This document shows positions 27,711-40,005 of a stretch of DNA of 64,000 nucleotides, piece after piece. A program made the position numbers and the translations under genes. The first letter of the stretch is position 1, and every line of letters begins with the position of its first letter. Source of the DNA: Sporodiniella umbellata (Eukaryota; Mucoromycota; Mucoromycetes; Mucorales; Rhizopodaceae); contig JAIXMR010000055.1 in NCBI GenBank assembly GCA_025677835.1, forward strand, positions 101,116-165,115, given 5' to 3'. The notes under the pieces were generated by a model. The model saw only the letters and a program-made list of their open reading frames with translations, had not been told where the DNA came from and searched no databases.

Positions 27711-28947
27711 GAACAAATTCTGAAATGAATTAAAAAATAAAAAATAAAAATATAAAAAAAAATATATATATAGATACAGCCATTCATTCCACCAAAGCAT
27801 CTCACTGGCTATCCTTTTCGCATGATCAAAAATTCAAAAAGTAAAAGCAGTGAATCGAGGGTGTGGCTTAGCGGAGTTCAAATCTACCGCCTGCACACTG
27901 TCTGAGCCTTGGTTTTTTTTTTTTTTTCAAGGCACGTTGTTATTTCAGCTGTGTTATTTTAGTAAAAAAAAAAAATGGATGCGTTTTGTTCAGGTAGGCT
28001 TTACTTGTTTTTCAGGCTGATGGTTTAAGTTCAAAGTCCACTTACTCCACTTTTTTGGTACTATGCGATAGACCAACAATAGTAGGAAGATCTCTTGAGG
28101 CTGTGTTGATTTCAACGTTGCCTTGGAAGTTTCCCAAAAAAAAAAAAAAAAAAAAAAAAAAACGGCTGCTTTTTTTTTTTTTTTTTTTTTTCTTTTCTGT
28201 TTACTTTACGATTCAAATCAACATACAAACTCCCTCTTTGCTTCCATGGAAAGCAAGGGACCCGAGATGGTCCAAACGGCTGTTTTTGGAGGGCTATCGG
28301 GCCGCCTGTTTGACTCTCAGCCTATATTAAAAAAAAAAAAAAAATTGCTCTGCGACTGCAGTGCTTGCAGACTCGTACAGCCAAATTTTTTTTTTTTTTT
28401 TTTTGGCAACACATGTGAGACAAAGTGGATTGAGTAACTTCAAGCGCTCCATGGGAATCAAACCGCGGGATAAAAAGCTTCTTGCTTTCCATCATGCTAA
28501 AGAAATGGTTCTTGTTTTTATAAACTCATCTTTTGGTCACCCAAAAAAAAAAAAATATGGCATGTTGGCTATCCTTATAGTTACTGCCTTTCAAAATCCA
28601 GACCAACCCAAGTCACACCTCGGTTTTCATAGATAGGTCAAGGTTGTTTTCTGTAGAACGTTTAACTGAGAAATCCCTGAAAAAGTGCCTATTGAGAAGA
28701 AAAAAAAACCTAAGGCGGCTTGAACCAAAAAGAAAAACAGTATCTTTTTAAGGAACCTCTCTAAAAAAAAAAAAAGAGGGGATTCAGGGTTCTTTTGATG
28801 ATCTCTTGATTGAAACGATCACCTTCTCAAGACAGGGTCCACACAACCAAAGGGAATCCCTTTTTCCATAGTTTAAAAATAGGATGAAACCTTGAGCGTT
28901 TCTCCCACCCTTTCAAAGAAATATGGGAAAAAGGATGGGAAAGATAG

Positions 28948-28980
<33 letters not shown>

Positions 28981-29142
28981 GAAAACGAATTGAACGAATC
29001 AGGTCGCGCCCTCTCCAGAAACCCTTTTTCTACCCTTTTGGCTAATTCCGTAACGAAAAGACCCTGCCTAAAAGATGCCTACACCAACTGACCCTTTTCA
29101 ATGTGAACATGGACGGTTCTGTCCTTGGTTTTCAGATGGCTC

Positions 29143-29218
29143 CAAAAAAAAAAAAAAAAAAAAAAAAAAAACAAAAAAAAAACAAAAAAACAAAAAAACA
29201 AAAAAAAAAACAAAAAAC
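29143..29218. repeat. Interrupted poly(A) tract of the (A7-10)C type
   Basis: A run of about 29 A is followed by six more A blocks of 7-10, each separated by a single C. This looks like slippage-driven growth of a low-complexity tract. It is not a CRISPR array: there are no unique spacers. Confidence 0.9.
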
Positions 29219-29333
29219 GTGGACCGTGCAAGTTTTATCTTATAGATAAAGGGGGGGGGAGGATTTCAAACCATGTAAAATACAGGCAAGGGCCATCCAA
29301 TTTTTAAGAGAGAGAGCCGTAAAGTATACTTTC

Positions 29334-29401
29334 AACAATGCTAACGACATTCTGTAACGTTGAAAGTAATGAACAATGCCAACAACATTCTGTAGCGTTG
29401 A
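29334..29401. repeat. Imperfect 30-bp direct repeat, two copies
   Basis: AACAATG followed by CATTCTGTA and CGTTGA occurs at 29334-29363 and again at 29372-29401, with a period of 38 bases. The copies differ at only a few positions (for example TAACG versus CAACA, GTAAC versus GTAGC). Confidence 0.85.
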
Positions 29402-30278
29402 CCACACCAAAAAAAAAAAGGTATAAATAAAGGCAGTTTTCTTTTCAGGTCCTTCCTGAATTGATTTGTTGCTGTCTTGCTCAAGTAAGTTCCTTTATGG
29501 AGGGGAAAAAAAAAAAAAAAAGTGCTCACGATTGTTTTCAAAGCAAGGGGTGACAGTTCACGTGTCGGGAGGTTTCTGTAGCGTGGATGTCTCTTCTCAC
29601 GTCTGATCATTGTCGGGCGGGAAGAGACGTTCACTGACAATCCAAAGCAAGAGCAAACCGCTGGCAAAAAGACATGGCGTATTGGATAAAACTTTAAAAG
29701 ATAGAGAAACATGACCACATCCTAAGACAATAAACACACACTTTTCTCTCTTTTTTTTTTTTTTTTTTTTTTTCTTGATTGACCACACACGCTTTCAATT
29801 GGGGTCAAGACAATGCGCTGTTCCTTAGCCAACCTTTCTCTCTCTCTCTCTCATAACAAAACCAATACAAACCTTCTCCCTGCTTGGTTTGTAAAGTGAG
29901 CTAAAACTGCTTTCAACAAAGGTGGGGTTGTCAGCTGTGGATCATTCAAAAAGGCCTAAAAACGAAGCACACCCTATAAAGCTTGGCGTATGACTTTCAA
30001 CTAAGGCTGAGTCTTGTCCCTATAGTAAACGAGATGGGTGAAAAATAACTTTTTGGTTTAGCTCACCGATGGAATGGCGGAAAAAGAAAGAAATCGCTTT
30101 TCAATCTAAATAAATAAAAACCTGAGGGGGCCACTTTCTTATTGAAAAAGAGTGCATGACCTTACAATAGAAACGCTCCCTTTTTGTTTCTCCGATGGAT
30201 GCCATGTCGCCATCATTCGCCGCCAACATGACGTAGAAATAGATGACAATGAAGTCAGTAGAGAGAAGCTTTTTGGAG

Positions 30279-30285
30279 TATAAAA
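30279..30285 (+). promoter_or_regulatory. TATA box of the aminotransferase gene
   Basis: TATAAAA lies 66 bases upstream of the ATG at 30345, a normal spacing for a fungal core promoter with a short leader. A GA repeat sits between it and the start codon. Confidence 0.5.
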
Positions 30286-30344
30286 TGAAATAGGCACTGA
30301 TATCATTCTTCTTTTCTTTTTATTATTAAAGAGAGAGAGAGAGT

Positions 30345-31978
30345 ATGACCATCCCAGACAATATCACGTAAGCCGAATCCTTGGATCGCGTTGATTGTAT
30401 CTATTGACCTTATCCTACTTAGGGCGACAGAGAGACATTCCGATGCCCATCAGACGTTAAGAAGCTATCCTGGTAATGAGAACCAAGGCGAAGTATCCAA
30501 ACAAAAAGGCCATATTCACGGTATTACCACGCCTGGATCCACCGGTGTGATCTATGTGATGGATCGAGCGACCAAGCATGGGTATTACTATGGTAACAAA
30601 GCCTGGTCCAATTTTGGTCAAGGCGCTCCTGAAGGTAAAGAAAAAAGTCTTCTATTCCAACATGCACGCACTGACAAAGAAGTTATTAGTGGGACCGATC
30701 GAAGGATGTAAAGAGAGACCAAAGCAGATTGATATACCCGAAAACTGTTACGAGTACGCTTCTACCAGCGGTACTCCCGCTTTAAAACAAGCGATTGCCA
30801 ACCTGTACAACCAGGTCTATCGTCAAGGCAAAGCGTCCCACTACACAGCCGAGAATGTCTGTGTGGTGCCAGGAGGTCGTGCGGGTTTGAGTCGACTGGG
30901 CGCCGCTCTCGGCAATGTGCACGTCGGCTACTTTCTACCAGAATACACAGCCTATGAACAGATCCTGTCTGTCTTTAAGAACTTTGTGCCGATTCCAACC
31001 ACCTTGGAAGAAACCACCAACTATCATATTTCACCCCAAGAACTCGAAAAGGAAATCAAAAGTCGAGGTCTTGGGGTCGTCATGGCCTCCAACCCGCGTA
31101 ACCCTACAGGTCAGGTCATTCAAGATCAAGAACTCGAAGCTTTGGTGCATATCGCTCGAAACAAACATACAACGATGATCATGGACGAATTCTATTCGGC
31201 TTATATCTATGATCGAGAGGAAGGCAAGACTGTCAGCATCAGCGAGTTTGTGGAGGATGTGGATGAGGATCCGGTGATTATTGTCGATGGCTTGACAAAG
31301 AACTTTAGAGTAAACGCAGTCTTATCCAAAACGTCGCTCACCTCTCTGTCTCTTTTAGATGCCTGGTTGGCGTATCTGTTGGATCGTAGCGCCTAAACCG
31401 GTTATTGCCTCTATGGAATGTACAGGCTCTTTTCTTGAGGGTGGCGCTTCTCATCCATTACAACATGCTGCATTACCCTTCTTGGATCCAGACGTGTTCA
31501 AAAACGAAGCCAAAGCACTTCAAAAACATTTTAAAGCAAAACGGGATTATGTCCTCCATCGATTGGAAAAGATGGGTCTGAAGGTGACCGTGCCTCCAAA
31601 TGCTACTTTTTATGTCTGGTTAAACCTATCGGGACTACCCGAACCTATTAACGCCGGCTTGACCTTTTTTGAAGAATGTCTAAAAGAAAAAGTGTAAGAA
31701 AAAAAAAAAAAAAAACATAAACTACCTCTCTTGTTTCTTCTTCTCATCTTTGATTAGTATTGTCGTGCCTGGTATCTTTTTTGATGTGAACGTAAGTCGT
31801 CTCAAACATACCGTCGGATGGGTAACTCAAACTCTTCTTTTAGCCTGCTCATCGTCGTGAGCTATTTGAGTCACCATGTCATCATTTTGTAAGGCTCAGC
31901 TTTGGTCCTCCGATGGAAGAAGTAGTCAAGGGTTTAGACCATATAGAAAGAATGATTACAAAGTTTAGGTCCCAGTAG
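30345..31978 (+). CDS. Class I/II pyridoxal-phosphate aminotransferase
   Basis: Six exons (30345-30367, 30423-30634, 30690-31309, 31359-31693, 31758-31791, 31844-31978) give 452 residues. Fold-type I motifs are clear: ASTSGTPALKQAI near the cofactor site, SNPRNPTGQ, MDEFYSAY (the Asp and Tyr that hold the PLP ring), DGLTKNFRMPGWR with the Schiff-base lysine, and a late RLSFGP whose Arg binds the substrate carboxylate. The first exon is only 23 nt. The substrate is not clear from sequence; it resembles aspartate/aromatic-type aminotransferases but is not the canonical AAT1/2. No clear mitochondrial or peroxisomal signal was seen. Confidence 0.85.
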
Positions 31979-32045
31979 AGATACACTTGGAAAATAAAAT
32001 GAAAACCTAACAACTGTACATACAATCAACATCTCTATTTTTTTC

Positions 32046-32080
<35 letters not shown>

Positions 32081-32175
32081 TGGCATAAACAAAAACAGAT
32101 GTTCAACAAAGTCTCTGTAGATTTTTTTTTTTTTTTTTATTAAGCTGTGAATAGGAATAGATATATACACTCTTT

Positions 32176-35100
32176 TCAAGGTCTTGCTCTCTTTTTGTTC
32201 TTGGTTTGATCCAACTCTTTGCGATGGGGAGTGGTTCTCTTAGAGAAGAATGAGTTGTTATGTTTTTGGACAGATAGAAAAGAATAACTTACCTCGACAA
32301 CCGAAGTACCGTCTTTGAAGCGAGTTTTGAAGAGCACATTGGCATTGTTAAACATACCGTCTTTTAGGGAAACAACCAAAAACTGCGATCCTTTGAATCG
32401 AGTTCTCAACAAAGATCCAATGTTTTGTGTGTGCGATAAATCAAGAGCAGCATCCACCTCATCTAAAATATACATAGGCGCAGGCTTGAACTGAAGCAAG
32501 GATAGGATCAAAGACAAAGCAATCAGGGACCTCTGGCCACCACTGAGTTCTGTCAAACTTTGCTTCCACACTCCCCCAAGACAGACCTTAACCTCTAACC
32601 CATCCGATACCGTTTTCCCCTCCGGTGGTTGTAATTTACATGTATTGCCTGCTAAAAGATCGCCAAAAATCTCTGCAAAATCCTGGTTGACCTTGGTATA
32701 TGTTTTTTCAAGCGCCTCCACTTTATAATTCTCCAACGTATCGATCGTCTCTTCAATTTTTTTCTTGTCTTTTTCTACGGTCGAGATCATCTCTTTTAAT
32801 GACGTTTCTTTCTTTTCAACGCTTTCGGAACAAAAAAAAGACGAGTCAATACATCGATTCGTTTACTCATGTGTATATCTTACTTGTCAATCATATTCAT
32901 CACTCGCACATTGATCTTTTTACGAAGAGACTCATGATTCATTGTCAACTGTTGAAGCTGTTTTCTCAAGTCGGGCATATTTACATTTGTATAATCATAG
33001 TTTGTTCCGGGTTCGCCAAAAAGACTATGAGTATTCATGAAAAAAAAAAAAAAAAAAAAAAAGTGTGAGTGCTAAAGCAAACGTGAACAGCCTTTTTCTT
33101 ACTGTTTTTCGTTTGCTATCCATTCGTTCTGGGCTTCATAATCGTCTACCACCTGCTGTGAGTATTGCTTATCTTTCTGTGATCGTTCAATGTCGTGAGT
33201 AAGCTTTTGCTCTTTTAGATTCAATTCTACAACTTCTTCAGACTTTTTCTGGTGAATCTTGCTCAACTCTTGAAGTTCCTCGTTACGTTTGCTGAGCTCT
33301 AAAGTCTCAGCTCCAAGCTGCTCTTTTGCTTGGCCTAGATTCTTCTCAAGCTCATCCACACTTTTCTGCATGCTATCTGACTCACCCTTATACTCATCAA
33401 TATTCTTGCGTACGCTTTCAGTGTCTTGGTTGCAAACATCAATGTCTGACTCTGTCTGTTCAATTTCAAGCGCGAGCGTTTGAACTGTTCTTTGGAGGTC
33501 TTTTACTTTGCTGGCACTTTTTTTAAGTTGTACTTTTAACTCGCCTACTCGTTTCGTCATCTCATCCAGTTTGGTATCTTTGTTGTTGTTGAAATCTGCC
33601 ATCTCAGTTTCGATACGTTTACATTCTTCAATAGCCATTTCTTTGTTACATTTCGCCTGCTCAATAGCTGCTTCCTGTTCTAGCAACTGCTCCTTGATGG
33701 CTTCTAAGCGGGCGCTAAGTTGGGCATGTGTACCTTTGCTTATACGCTGTTCGACTAAAGAAAGCTCGTGACGTTGAAGATCAAGTCGTTGTTTACACTT
33801 TCTATATTCTACCATCGATTTCTGGGCAGACTCTAGCTTTTTCTCCAAAGAACTTAATTCTTCCTTGTAACGCTTTATGTCTTCTTTCACCTCCTTTAGC
33901 TCTTGAACTTTGATCAAAGTACCACTTGAATTAGGTTTGGATCCACCTGAAAGTGTACCATGAGGATCGTAGATGTCGCCATCAAGAGTAACAGACTTCA
34001 TTGAAATGCTTTTGTTAAATGTAACATCTTTAGCTGTTTGCGCGTCATCGCAAATAAAAGTGTTTCCAAAAATCCATTCCATAGCTGCAAACACCTCCTC
34101 GTCATAACCAATAAGGTCTAGAGCCAAGTTTACTTTTCCTGGGGCAATGTTCTGAGCAGCAGCTAGCTTTTGTGCTGAAATCTGGAACCCTTGGATTTTG
34201 TTCAGGGGAATCAGTGTCCATCGACGTTTTAGCCTTCCTTTATCCAAAAGCTGAGCACCAATCTTCTCGTTCTCAATGACAACATTATACAGCTTTCCTC
34301 CTGCGCAAATTTCAAGCGCGGTAGAAGAGTCGAATCTGTCTTTATCCAGCGTAATCAGTTCAGCTACTAGCCCTTTTACTCGAGACCGATCGAAATCTGA
34401 TGTAGGCGAAGTGTATTGAAAATCAAGATTGGATAATTTTCGAGTGAGATGCTCTCTTTTATCGTACAAATCGTTCAGGGTATCATTTAGCTTTTCTCTG
34501 GTCTGCAAAAGCTCATTTTCCTTTTCTGGGTTCCAGTCAAACGTACTCAATTCCATCTCAAGCTCGCTGATTTCTGACTTCTTCTTATCAAGTGCTTCAA
34601 CCGCACCTTGACTCTCTGCAAGCGCCTTGGCTAGACGTGGTTCTTTTTCACAAAGCTCTTTATGCAAGTGCTTTATTTTCAAGGATATCTTTTCTTCTGC
34701 TGTAGATGCTTGGTTGACAACGTTTTTAGACTGTTGGAGTTGCTCCATATAGCCGTTTTCATGACCTTCTTCAGCTGAAATACCCGTTGTTAAGGTTTGA
34801 ATCAATTCGTCAGTACTTTTCATTTCCTTGGTCTTTACATCGTAGGCATCCTTGAGCTCTTCGTATTCAGTATTAACTGATTGGTAAGACATCCTCTTTT
34901 CGTTTAAAAGTTTTGTCAACTGTGAAAAGACTTTAGTCAACATTCTATAGAGGGCGAAATGACTACTACCTCTCCTTTTTGTGTAGTGAGCAAAGCTGCT
35001 GCCTTTTGTTCTTCTACGATGGAAGTTTTCAATAAACTCTTTTTGGTGTTCAGTCTCACCAGTTGTGTCGAGTAATCTTTAATGGTCAATTCTAACTGTT

Positions 35101-36128
35101 TTATTTTGCTTCCACTAGAATCACTAATTTTCATTTTCTTGGTGACCACACTCATATCTTCATCCAGTCTATCGATCTCGCTTTGTGTTTGACTAATGCT
35201 TTTTTTTAGTTGATTGATCTCTTCTAGTTTTTTCTCATTGTCCGTATTTGACTTCAAAAGCCTGCTGTCGTGTTTACTGTATTCATATGCAATGATAAGT
35301 CGTTTCAATCGTTCCATCTCAGACTCGTTTTTCTGGAAATCCAAATAGGTTCTTTTTTCCGTACGCAAGCGATCTAGTTTCGGTATAATGTCCTCGGCGA
35401 GAATTTTGTTTATTTCCTCAACTTTTCTTTCTTTTTTGCCTATAGTTGCAATAGCTTTGTTTTTTCGGTCCTCAAACATTCGTGTTCCTGCTGCTTCTTC
35501 AACCATACTCAAAATCTCAGTATGCTTCATATTTAACACTTTCGTGATACGGCCTTGCATAATCAAAAAGTGAGGATTGTTGATGTTAAGCTGTACTGAC
35601 TGAAACAGATTTTGAACAGTTTGTTGCTGGGCTGTATGACCGTTAACAATGTACTTTGTTCTTCCTCCCATGAGTACCTATCAGAAAAAGCTTATTCAGT
35701 AAAGACTGTCAATTTTAGGCTATAGCAACTTACTTGACGCGTTACTGTTATCTGAGCATGCGTTTCGAAACCAACAGGACTTCTTTCTCGATCGTCATTG
35801 TTGAATACTACTGTAACTGATGCCTTGGTGATTCCTGCTTGTCCACGCTTGTATATCAAGTCTTGTAAATTACTTGCGCGGACCTGTCAATTGTATCTAT
35901 AAGTTATCTTTCTCCACTTTCAAAAATAAACCTCTAACTGTGTATGTGTATATATTTTACCTGAGAAAGATTGGTGATGCCCAAAACAAAGCATATGGCA
36001 TCTAAAATGTTTGATTTACCAGTACCGTTGAGACCTGTAATTGCATTGAATTCAGGATCCCAGCCAGTTATGTGCATTCTCGAAACATAGGACTTGAAGC
36101 CCTCAATAATTAGTTCCTCGAGATACAT
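32176..36128 (-). CDS. SMC2: Condensin ATPase subunit SMC2
   Basis: Seven exons on the minus strand (36128-35961, 35883-35734, 35677-34970, 34919-33103, 33024-32884, 32821-32293, 32238-32176) encode 1,191 residues. The start [14 protein letters not shown], the Walker [20 protein letters not shown] and the [13 protein letters not shown] region are SMC2-specific. Two long coiled coils flank a hinge (about residues 500-680, with DPHGTLSGG). The C-terminal head has the signature [14 protein letters not shown] and the Walker B block [16 protein letters not shown]2 pairs with SMC4 in condensin to compact mitotic chromosomes. An upstream in-frame ATG at 36140 exists, but family alignment supports 36128. 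The short exon-4 acceptor (34920) was chosen because it restores TQKGE-LTKLL in phase. Confidence 0.95.
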
Positions 36129-37814
36129 GGTTGAGTGCACGTAGTACTTTACAACAATAAAAGGGATTTTATGTTTTTTTTACACTTTATAAGAAACGGT
36201 CACATCGTCTGAGACATTGTTTTTTCAATACGAGTTTGTCTTGTGATAAAAATCAATCTGCGCTGGCTCTAAAAAAGTTAAAGATTACTCTGCATACCAT
36301 GTTCTACTTTATCTTTTAGATAAATGTGCTCAACTGCATCAACTTGAATCCAATTTCTATAAACGTCCACAAATTTTGGTTATAGACTCCTGTCAAACTA
36401 AACAAATCATTGTCGACTTAGGCCTTGACGTCCGTTGACGAAGACGAGGATGAAAGTTTTACAAATACGTGAGTATCCAAATTGGTCAGACGTAATATCG
36501 CTTCTATTTGGAAAAAAGAGTGAGAGAGCCCTTTTGGAACATGAACTTGTCGTCTCTTTGGGAGATCAGCAAAAGCCTAAGGGGAAGATGCACCAAATTT
36601 ATGAGGGAATTGACAAATTGTATGATAAGTATGCATCGGCAATAGAAAACAATAAATTGGATAGACAGTTAAAAAAGCTCATATTGATTGTTTCCTTTGA
36701 AACATGAGGATAATAAACATATCACCAGTAATTGTTCACCAGTATTTCAATGAGACATCCTATTGAAAAATTTCATACTCTCACTGTTATTTTAGATGCT
36801 CACACTGGACACGTTTTATACCAGTGGTATATTTAAGTGCTTGTTATACTGTATACAATGAGACATCAAAAAATATACTATTAGCAATGTTTATGGACAA
36901 AACCACATATTTATCCAGCAACACAGAAAAAAAAAAAAGAGAACGCGTGTGGAAACAAAAGTCGTAGAAACAAACAAATTTGATTGAATTCACTTCAATA
37001 TGCCAATAATTTTCTGACCGTGAAGAAAATAAGGCTTCTAACTATATTTCCTTCCTGCGTACCTTTTTTTTTCAGAGTGATATTTATGAGAAATTTCACC
37101 TAAAACTACAAATGCAACGATTGGTACGGTTGTGTTTTTTAATATAAAGCTGTGGCTTCTTTGTGTATGTAAATCAACACCTGCTGCACAAATAAAAATA
37201 CAGTTCTTACATAACTAACTCACTCTTAATTTTCTCAACAATTGTTTTTCGTAATGCTATTGCTCTGTCAAAATTTCTTTTCTCAAGTTTCTTCAACTTA
37301 ATGATATGTTTATGTAATCAACGTAAAGTATTTTTATTCTTTTAGAGTCAATGCAAATTAATTTCTATCTCAACGCAAACTCGTATTCAAAAAAAAAAAA
37401 AAGATTTATTGCCAAATCGCGTCAAGATACAATAAAAATCTAGCAAAAGTTCTTTCTAGTAGCTTTTACAGCAAACATAATCAATGAATTTCATATCTTC
37501 TTTAGTGGTAGTTGTCTTTTTTACTAATAGGGACCAGCCTGTACGGTTTTAATGTGCGTGCTTTTTTTCTATATGTTTCCTTTTCCATTTTCCTAGTTTG
37601 AGCATGTCTTCTAATCAAAAATTAGAAGGAAGACATAAAAAAAAGAGTTGCTTGGTAAGATCTTTCTATACACAACTTTAAGAAGTCCTTAAGCAAAAAC
37701 AAAAACGATAGCCAAGCCTAAGTCTACGTTGTACAAAATCGCATTATAGTAATTGTTTTGGAAATTTAAAGTCTAAATCAGGTCCGTCGCCAGATTTTTC
37801 TTTTTCTCCTCAAT
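36129..37814. other. Interval between SMC2 and AIP1 with a possible unidentified gene
   Basis: Divergent flanks. The first 580 bases contain protein-like frames described separately. From about 36710 to 37800 the sequence is AT-rich with no domain-bearing frame; it probably holds the AIP1 promoter at the right end. Confidence 0.4.
36248..36707 (+). CDS. Possible unidentified gene, exon structure uncertain
   Basis: Two protein-like stretches lie next to each other. Frame one (36248-36436) reads VKDYSAYHVLLYLLDKC and then HQLESNFYKRPQIL without an ATG. A plausible 43-base intron with an ACTAAACAA branch-like site would join it to ALTSVDEDEDESFTN, which ends at a GTGAGT donor (36468). Frame two (about 36518-36707) reads SERALLEHELVVSLG and GKMHQIYEGIDKLYDKY and ends at a TGA. 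It may be a small multi-exon gene divergent from SMC2, but the start is not found and I recognise no family. Confidence 0.3.
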
Positions 37815-39985
37815 ATGGCCTATACAAGAAGTAAAATTAGTTTTTTTTTGTGTCTAATGTAGCTACGTGAACTAACTCAAATTAGCTCACAGCTTTGCAC
37901 CTCTTCCCGACCCACAACGTGGACGTTCTGTCAAACTCGATGCAGATCCTAAAGGAAAGACTTTCCTTTATGTCAATGGCAGGTCTGTATTCATCAGAGA
38001 CTTAGAGGTACATGACGTCATAAGTGTGGCATTTGGACTTAATGTATAATAGAACCCTACTATTGCCACTGAATACACCGAACATTCATCTCATGTTACC
38101 GTTGCGCGTTATAGCCCTAGCGGTTTTTATATAGCTTCAGCAGGTACCTTGATAAAAAAAAAAAAAAAAAACAAAGCAATTTGGTGTAGCCATACTCAGC
38201 CTCACACACCTTTTTACCCCTTCTTCTATTAGATGAGCTTGGCAATGTTCGCATTTGGGATACTGTAAACAAAGAGCACGTTTTAAAAGCTGAAGTACGC
38301 GCTTTGTCTGGTCATATTCACGATCTTTGTTGGGATGGCGAAAGCAAACGTATTATAGTAGTAGGCGATAGCCGAGGATTTTTCGCTCATGCTTTCTCGC
38401 TCGATACACTTGCCTCTGTTGGGTCTGTGGACGGTCACTCAAAGGAGGCCAATAGTGTCGCTATTCGCCCTCAGCGACCTTTTCGTGCAGTAACCTGTTC
38501 AGATGATATGACAATTGCTTTCTTTCATGGAACACCCTACAAATATGAAAAGTCTATTCGCAATCACTCTCGATTTGTAACTGCAGTTCAATACTCTCCT
38601 GATGGTGAGCTTTTTGCCAGCGCGGGTGCTGATGGAAAGATCTTTTTATATGACGGAAAGACAGGTGACACTGTGGACGAATTGATTGATGACGATCTTG
38701 CTCATGATGGTACTGTTTACGCTATCTCTTGGTCCGACGACAGTACTCAGCTCCTGTCTTCCTCTGCCGATTCTACTGCCAAAATATGGGATATCAAAAC
38801 TAAAACCGTCTTAAAGTAAGCTTTGTTTATATTGGACAGCCCATTTGACACGCTTTATAGGACATTTACCTTTGGCTCAGATGATGACACCATCTCAAAT
38901 CAACAGATCGGGAATTTGTGGAGAGGCAACTACTTACTCACCGTTTCATTGAATGGTCACATTCACTACTTGAATAAAGACACCGGAAAAGTTGACCGTA
39001 CCTTGCACGGACACTCAAAAGCCCTCTCGTCTTTGGCTGTTTCGGACGATAATACTCTCTTGACAGGCTCTTATGATGGACGTGTTTGTCGCTGGGAATT
39101 GAAAAAAGGTGAAAAAGACATAGTGCCTCGCGTCATAGAAGGTGAAGGACATAATGGACAAGTCAGCGCTATACTGTGTCGAGGGGATGAGTTCATATCT
39201 GTAGGCATAGATGACACTATACGTGGCGGTTCCATTTCCGAATGTCAATTTAGGTAGGCTAATATGTACGGGCAACAGCTACTTACTGGGTTTTAGCGGC
39301 AAGGTAGCTCGTACAACTCCATACCCTCACTGTGCCAGTATTTCCAAAGAAGGCACATTTGTAGTTGGTACTTCTAAAAACGTTGAAGTGTTTGATAAAA
39401 ATCTTGAAAGAATCGGCAAGTTGATTGAATATGACTATGACCCATCTACAGTTGGTATTTCAGTAGATGGCCAGACTATCTTTTCGGCTACAAAGGTAAT
39501 TTAAGCATATCAATTGGGTTTTTATTCTGATGTTTTTCTCTTAGACAAACAAAACAGTCGAGATACGTAAAATTGGCGATGACAAGATTATGGATATAAA
39601 GGGCAGACTTGAAAAGGGCTTTTCGAATGCTTGTGCAATCGCTGTACACCCTACTTTGAATCTAGTTGCTGTTGGAGATTCGGTCGGAAAGATATATGTT
39701 TATGATCCAGACACTGAAGAGCTTGTAATTCAAAGATGGGTATTCCACACAAGTCGTATTACTAGCCTGGACTGGTCTGAATGCGGTGACTATCTTGTCA
39801 GTTCGAGTATTGACACTCATATTTACGTCTGGAAAAGAACTGCCCCCACAAAGAAGGTTGCTATCAAGAATGCACACATTTACGCTGTTAATGGTGTGAG
39901 ATTCCTCAAAAACACTGAGAAACTAACCGTTGCCTCTGTTGGACAAGATGCTGCCATTCGAATTTGGGAAGTTGCCAAATTTTAA
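37815..39985 (+). CDS. AIP1: Actin-interacting protein 1 (WDR1), WD40 protein
   Basis: Exons 37815-37830, 37886-38007, 38053-38143, 38233-38815, 38861-39222, 39254-39495 and 39545-39985 give 618 residues. About 14 WD40 repeats form the two beta-propellers of AIP1. Matching family segments include DPKGKTFLYVNG, YTEHSSHVTVARYSPSGFYIAS, NHSRFVTAVQYSPDGELFAS, GTVYAISWSDDSTQLLS and the final GQDAAIRIWEV. AIP1 works with cofilin to disassemble actin filaments. One join (39223-39253) requires an intron of only 31 nt, which is unusually short but restores the frame exactly. The gene ends 20 bases from the stop of the convergent membrane-protein gene. Confidence 0.92.
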
Positions 39986-40005
39986 ACTCCTTTTATTTTT
40001 ATTTT

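Larger units (their letters stand above)
27711..30344. other. Gene-poor interval rich in A and T runs
   Basis: About 2.6 kb between the divergent Syo1 and aminotransferase genes. Many A or T runs of 12-35 bases are scattered here (for example 27912-27926, 28136-28160, 28171-28190, 28389-28404, 28948-28979, 29508-29521, 29752-29773). Frames at 28055-28636 read through several runs and show no domain. A short imperfect direct repeat lies at 29334-29401 and an interrupted A/C tract at 29143-29218. Promoter sequence of the aminotransferase is at the right end. Confidence 0.5.

Noticed and set aside
27855..27905. tRNA-like string GAGTTCAAATCTACCGCC after GTGGCTTAGCGG
   Set aside because: The T-loop-like sequence is there, but no matching anticodon arm or acceptor stem could be paired around it.
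28055..28636. Overlapping plus-strand ORFs reading through poly(A)/poly(T)
   Set aside because: They consist largely of Lys and Phe runs from homopolymers and show no family motif.
29143..29218. Regularly spaced units resembling a repeat array
   Set aside because: It is a poly(A) tract broken by single C bases, with no unique spacers, so it is not a CRISPR array.
34920..34969. Alternative SMC2 acceptor at CTATAG giving MLTKVFSQ
   Set aside because: It breaks the reading frame; using the acceptor at CACAG keeps TQKGE-LTKLL in phase and matches the SMC2 family.
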